A DNA stretch of 64,000 bases from JBQDBK01 sp052090825. Lineage in GTDB: Bacteria > Bacillota > Clostridia > Tissierellales > Peptoniphilaceae. The notes beneath the pieces were generated by a model. It had not been told where the DNA came from, searched no databases, and worked only from the letters and a program-made list of their open reading frames with translations. Every line of letters begins with the position of its first letter. The stretch's first letter is position 1. Of the stretch, positions 60,693 through 64,000 are shown one piece after another. The stretch spans positions 23,807 through 87,806 of the forward strand of contig JBQDBK010000008.1 in assembly GCA_052090825.1 (NCBI GenBank). Direction: 5' to 3'. The position numbers and the translations under genes are program-made.

Positions 60693-60726
60693 CCATTAAG
60701 ACTAGCTAGACAGCTAGTCTTAATGG
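60693..60726 (+). promoter_or_regulatory. Perfect 15-base-pair hairpin between rpoC and rpsL
   Basis: CCATTAAGACTAGCT pairs exactly with AGCTAGTCTTAATGG around AGAC. No T-run follows (TGTATTAG), so it is more like a processing or protective stem than a terminator. It lies in the 189-base gap that separates the polymerase genes from the ribosomal str genes. Confidence 0.6.
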
Positions 60727-60855
60727 TGTATTAGAAAAGCAGATATTAAGTAAAAGACGGAAGAACTTATTAATGATAAAAATTAGTAAGTGAAATTGAT
60801 ATTAATCCTGCATAGCAGTAGTTTTAATATAAATAATATAAGAGGAGGTGCCTTA

Positions 60856-61269
60856 GTGCCAACTATTAATCAATTAGTTAAAAATGGTAGAAAAAAAGTA
60901 GAAACTAAATCAAAATCACCAGCATTAGATGTAAACTATGACTCACTTAGAAAAGAAGAGACAGAAGTTAACTGTCCACAAAAAAGAGGGGTTTGTGTAG
61001 CTGTTAGAACGGTAACACCTAAAAAGCCTAACTCAGCTCTTAGAAAAGTAGCCAGAGTACGTTTAACAAATGGATATGAAGTTATGGCTTATATACCAGG
61101 AATTGGACATAACTTACAAGAACATAGTGTTGTATTGATTCGTGGAGGAAGAGTAAAAGACTTACCAGGGGTTAGATATCACATTGTTAGAGGAACTTTA
61201 GATACAGCTGGAGTAGATAATAGAAAACAAGCTAGATCTAAATACGGTACAAAAAAACCGAAAAAATAA
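60856..61269 (+). CDS. rpsL: 30S ribosomal protein S12
   Basis: 137 residues from GTG 60856 (AGGAGGTG 7 bases upstream). The start [15 protein letters not shown], the decoding-site segment [20 protein letters not shown] and the end [11 protein letters not shown] match the family. The lysine pair of TPKKPNS is the wild-type form associated with streptomycin sensitivity. S12 is part of the decoding centre. It begins the rpsL-rpsG-fusA-tuf (str) set. Confidence 0.97.
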   Translation: MPTINQLVKNGRKKVETKSKSPALDVNYDSLRKEETEVNCPQKRGVCVAVRTVTPKKPNSALRKVARVRLTNGYEVMAYIPGIGHNLQEHSVVLIRGGRVKDLPGVRYHIVRGTLDTAGVDNRKQARSKYGTKKPKK

Positions 61270-61362
61270 AAATTGATTTAAAATACTTTTAAATAGATTT
61301 TTGGCTTTACGGGTAAAACCGAGTACCAATGAATCAACTATAATTTGTTAAGGAGGGAAGTT

Positions 61363-61833
61363 ATGCCAAGAAAAGGACATATCCAAAAAAGAGAAGTGAT
61401 GGCTGATCCTGTTTATGAAGATGTTGTAATAACAAAATTAATAAACAATGTCATGCTTGATGGAAAAAAAGGAACAGCTCAAAGAATTGTATATAAAGCA
61501 CTTGAAGTAGTTGGAGAATCAACAGGAGAGGATGCTCTTGAAGTTTTCCACAAAGCTTTAAATAATATAATGCCTGTACTTGAAGTTAAGGCAAGAAGAG
61601 TTGGGGGAGCAACATACCAAGTCCCAATGGAAGTTAGACCAGAAAGACGTCAAACTCTAGGACTTAGATGGATTGTAAAATATGCAAGAGCCAGAGGTGA
61701 AAAAACTATGGATCAAAGACTTGCAAAAGAAATTTTAGATGCATCTAATGGTTTAGGAGCAAGCGTTAAGAAAAGAGAAGAAATGCATAGGATGGCAGAG
61801 GCTAATAAAGCATTTGCTCACTATAGATGGTAA
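61363..61833 (+). CDS. rpsG: 30S ribosomal protein S7
   Basis: 156 residues from ATG 61363 (AAGGAGGGAAGTT upstream; an in-frame TTG at 61345 is too early). The sequences [38 protein letters not shown] and the C-terminal [15 protein letters not shown] are typical. It nucleates assembly of the 30S head. In E. coli S7 represses the str operon by binding the rpsL-rpsG gap; here that gap (61270-61362) contains GGCTTTAC-ggg-TAAAACC, a weak stem, so the same control is possible but not shown. Confidence 0.97.
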   Translation: MPRKGHIQKREVMADPVYEDVVITKLINNVMLDGKKGTAQRIVYKALEVVGESTGEDALEVFHKALNNIMPVLEVKARRVGGATYQVPMEVRPERRQTLGLRWIVKYARARGEKTMDQRLAKEILDASNGLGASVKKREEMHRMAEANKAFAHYRW

Positions 61834-61848
61834 AGGAGGTATAGCCAG

Positions 61849-63921
61849 ATGGCTAGAGATATACCATTAAAAAGAGTAAGGAATATAGGTATTATGGCCC
61901 ACATTGATGCGGGTAAAACTACTACAACTGAGCGTATTCTTTACTACACAGGAAAAATCCACAAGATTGGGGAAACTCATGAAGGTGGAGCGCAAATGGA
62001 CTGGATGGCCCAAGAACAAGAAAGAGGTATAACAATTACTTCAGCAGCAACAACAGCTATTTGGAAAGATCATAGATTAAACATTATTGATACTCCTGGA
62101 CACGTTGACTTTACTGTAGAGGTAGAAAGATCTCTTAGAGTTCTAGATGGTACAGTAGCTTTATTTGATGCTAAAAGTGGGGTAGAACCTCAATCAGAAA
62201 CTGTTTGGAGACAAGCAGACAAATATAGAGTACCAAGAATTGCTCACATAAATAAAATGGATGTAACTGGAGCCGATTTCTTTAGATCAGTTGAGACTAT
62301 TGATAAAAGACTAAAAGGTAATCCAATTCCAATTCAAGTGCCAATGGGAGCAGAAGATCAATTTATAGGTATGATTGATCTTGTTGAAATGGTAGCTGAA
62401 GTTTATAAAAATGAAGATGGAACAGAAATAGAAATAACAGAAATTCCAGATGAATATAAAGAATTAGCAGAGACTCATAGAGAAAACTTAATTGAGAAAG
62501 TGGCAGAGTTTGATGAAGAACTTATGATGTCTTATCTTGAAGGAGAAGAAATTTCAAAAGAACTTCTAAAAAGTGCTATAAGAAAAGGAACATTGGCTGT
62601 AAAAATTACACCAGTAACTTGTGGATCATCTTATAAAAATAAAGGTGTTCAATTATTACTAGATGCAATAGTGGATTACCTTCCTTCACCACTTGATATT
62701 CCTCCAGTTACAGGCACATCAGTTGATGGAGACGAAGAAGTTCAGAGAAAAGCTGACGATAATGAGCCGTTAGCGGCTTTAGCATTTAAGATTGTTACTG
62801 ACCCTTATGTAGGTAAGCTTTCTTATTTCAGAGTCTACTCAGGTACCTTAAAAGCTGGTTCATATGTCATGAACTCAAGTAAGGGTAAAAGAGAAAGAAT
62901 TGGTCGTATACTTTTAATGCATGCTAACAAGCGTGAAGAAGTAGATGAAGTATATGCTGGAGAAATTGCAGCAGCGGTTGGATTAAAAGATACAACTACT
63001 GGAGACACACTTTGCGATGAGAAACAACAAGTTATACTTGAAAACATGGAATTTCCAGAACCAGTAATTTCTGTAGCTATAGAGCCTAAAACCAAGGCTT
63101 CACAAGATAAAATGGCAGTTGCTCTTCAAAAATTAGCTGAAGAAGATCCAACTTTTAGAACATATACAGATGAAGAAACAGGACAAACTATTATAGCTGG
63201 AATGGGAGAACTTCACTTAGATATCATAGTAGATAGAATGTTAAGAGAGTTCAAAGTTGAAGCTAATATAGGTAACCCTCAAGTATCTTATAGAGAATCT
63301 ATTACAAAACATGCTGAGGGAGAAGCTAAATATGCTCGTCAGTCAGGTGGACGTGGACAATATGGTCATGCTAAGATTAGAATAGAACCACTTGAGCCAG
63401 GTAGTGGATTTGTATTTGAAAATGCAATTGTTGGGGGAGCTATTCCTAAAGAATTTATAGGACCAACACAACAAGGTATTGAAGAAGCTTTACAATCTGG
63501 TATTGTTGGTGGATATGAAGTACTTGATATTAAAGTAACACTTTATGATGGTTCTTATCATGATGTCGATTCATCAGAAATGGCATTTAAAATTGCGGGT
63601 TCAATGGCTTTGAGAGACGCGCTTTCAAAAGCAGGTTCAGTATTACTTGAACCAACTATGAAAGTTGAAGTTACAACTCCAGAAGAATATATGGGAGATG
63701 TAATAGGAGACATAAACTCTAGACGTGGTAGAATGGAAGGAATGGAACTAGTTAACGGTGCACAAATTGTAACTTGTTATGTACCTTTAGCAGAAATGTT
63801 TGGTTATGCAACATCTCTTCGTTCAAACACACAAGGTAGAGCAAACTATTCAATGCAATTTGATCATTATGAACAAGTGCCAAAATCAATAGCAGATGAG
63901 ATAGCAGCAAAGAAAAAATAA
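61849..63921 (+). CDS. fusA: Elongation factor G
   Basis: 690 residues. G1 is [21 protein letters not shown] near residue 16 (quoted to the end of the helix), the switch region is [14 protein letters not shown]3 is [16 protein letters not shown] and G4 is NKMD. Domain IV carries [16 protein letters not shown] and the family end region [21 protein letters not shown] is present. It catalyses translocation and, with RRF, ribosome recycling. AAAGGAGG lies before the ATG. It follows rpsG by 15 bases. Confidence 0.97.
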   Translation: MARDIPLKRVRNIGIMAHIDAGKTTTTERILYYTGKIHKIGETHEGGAQMDWMAQEQERGITITSAATTAIWKDHRLNIIDTPGHVDFTVEVERSLRVLDGTVALFDAKSGVEPQSETVWRQADKYRVPRIAHINKMDVTGADFFRSVETIDKRLKGNPIPIQVPMGAEDQFIGMIDLVEMVAEVYKNEDGTEIEITEIPDEYKELAETHRENLIEKVAEFDEELMMSYLEGEEISKELLKSAIRKGTLAVKITPVTCGSSYKNKGVQLLLDAIVDYLPSPLDIPPVTGTSVDGDEEVQRKADDNEPLAALAFKIVTDPYVGKLSYFRVYSGTLKAGSYVMNSSKGKRERIGRILLMHANKREEVDEVYAGEIAAAVGLKDTTTGDTLCDEKQQVILENMEFPEPVISVAIEPKTKASQDKMAVALQKLAEEDPTFRTYTDEETGQTIIAGMGELHLDIIVDRMLREFKVEANIGNPQVSYRESITKHAEGEAKYARQSGGRGQYGHAKIRIEPLEPGSGFVFENAIVGGAIPKEFIGPTQQGIEEALQSGIVGGYEVLDIKVTLYDGSYHDVDSSEMAFKIAGSMALRDALSKAGSVLLEPTMKVEVTTPEEYMGDVIGDINSRRGRMEGMELVNGAQIVTCYVPLAEMFGYATSLRSNTQGRANYSMQFDHYEQVPKSIADEIAAKKK

Positions 63922-63945
63922 GTTAATCTTAGGAGGTTTTAAAAA

Positions 63946-64000
63946 ATGGCAAAAGAAAAATTTGAAAGAAATAAACCACACGTTAATATTGGAACAATAG
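63946..64000 (+). CDS. tuf: Elongation factor Tu, 5' end only
   Basis: The first 18 codons read MAKEKFERNKPHVNIGTI, the standard EF-Tu N-terminus just before the G1 loop. AGGAGG lies 8 bases before the ATG. The gene runs out of the window. It is the usual fourth member of the str operon. Confidence 0.95.
   Translation, partial: MAKEKFERNKPHVNIGTI

Overview
The window is AT-rich, with dense, mostly co-oriented genes, purine-rich Shine-Dalgarno sites and frequent TTG starts. It carries a large Firmicutes-type SRP RNA, rubredoxin, superoxide reductase, a CggR-type glycolytic repressor and an SLH-domain surface protein. Together these suggest a strictly anaerobic, low-GC Gram-positive bacterium, most likely of the Tissierellia / Peptoniphilaceae kind (Peptoniphilus, Anaerococcus, Finegoldia and relatives). 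The genus is an inference from gene content, not from a database match.

Layout. 1-5 kb: the 3' part of a very large FtsX-type ABC permease with a long coiled coil, then murA and a small rubredoxin gene. 5.4-12.2 kb: an RsbW-like ATPase, typA (bipA), cardiolipin synthase, a YgjP-like metalloprotease and a folate cluster (folE, an HD hydrolase, a folB-folK fusion). 12.2-19.5 kb: an M16C peptidase, a purine permease, an SLH protein, a VTT-domain membrane protein and superoxide reductase. 19.6-23.6 kb: a MacAB-like adaptor, ATPase and permease set. 23.7-30.3 kb: a THUMP-domain RNA methyltransferase, a PAS-PP2C phosphatase overlapping pgi, an XRE regulator, a nitroreductase and birA. 30.4-33.9 kb: tRNA-Ser, SRP RNA and the ferrous iron uptake operon. 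34-37.8 kb: gltX, then a yeiH-like transporter divergent from a LysR regulator. 37.8-45.2 kb: the lower glycolysis operon cggR-gap-pgk-tpiA-gpmI-eno with a sixA-like gene. 45.4-48.8 kb: an arsenic resistance cluster. 49-53 kb: ald, murJ, a PNPOx-like protein and a stretch of gene remnants. 53.2-64 kb: rpoB, rpoC, rpsL, rpsG, fusA and the start of tuf.

The most striking feature is a set of interruptions in otherwise intact frames. There is an in-frame TAG in rpoC at a normally conserved tyrosine, an in-frame TAA in the adaptor gene, an in-frame TAA in the large FtsX permease gene, and a one-base shift in a poly-A tract at the start of the arsenite exporter gene. TAG and TAA are both ordinary stop codons elsewhere in the window, so codon reassignment is not supported. 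Sequence error is the leading explanation; suppression or readthrough is the interesting alternative. I see no CRISPR array, prophage, intact insertion sequence or clearly new multi-gene system. The other candidates for new biology are non-coding: a possible small RNA near 29.15 kb, several long perfect hairpins without U-tracts, and a palindrome-filled short frame ahead of the arsenic operon.
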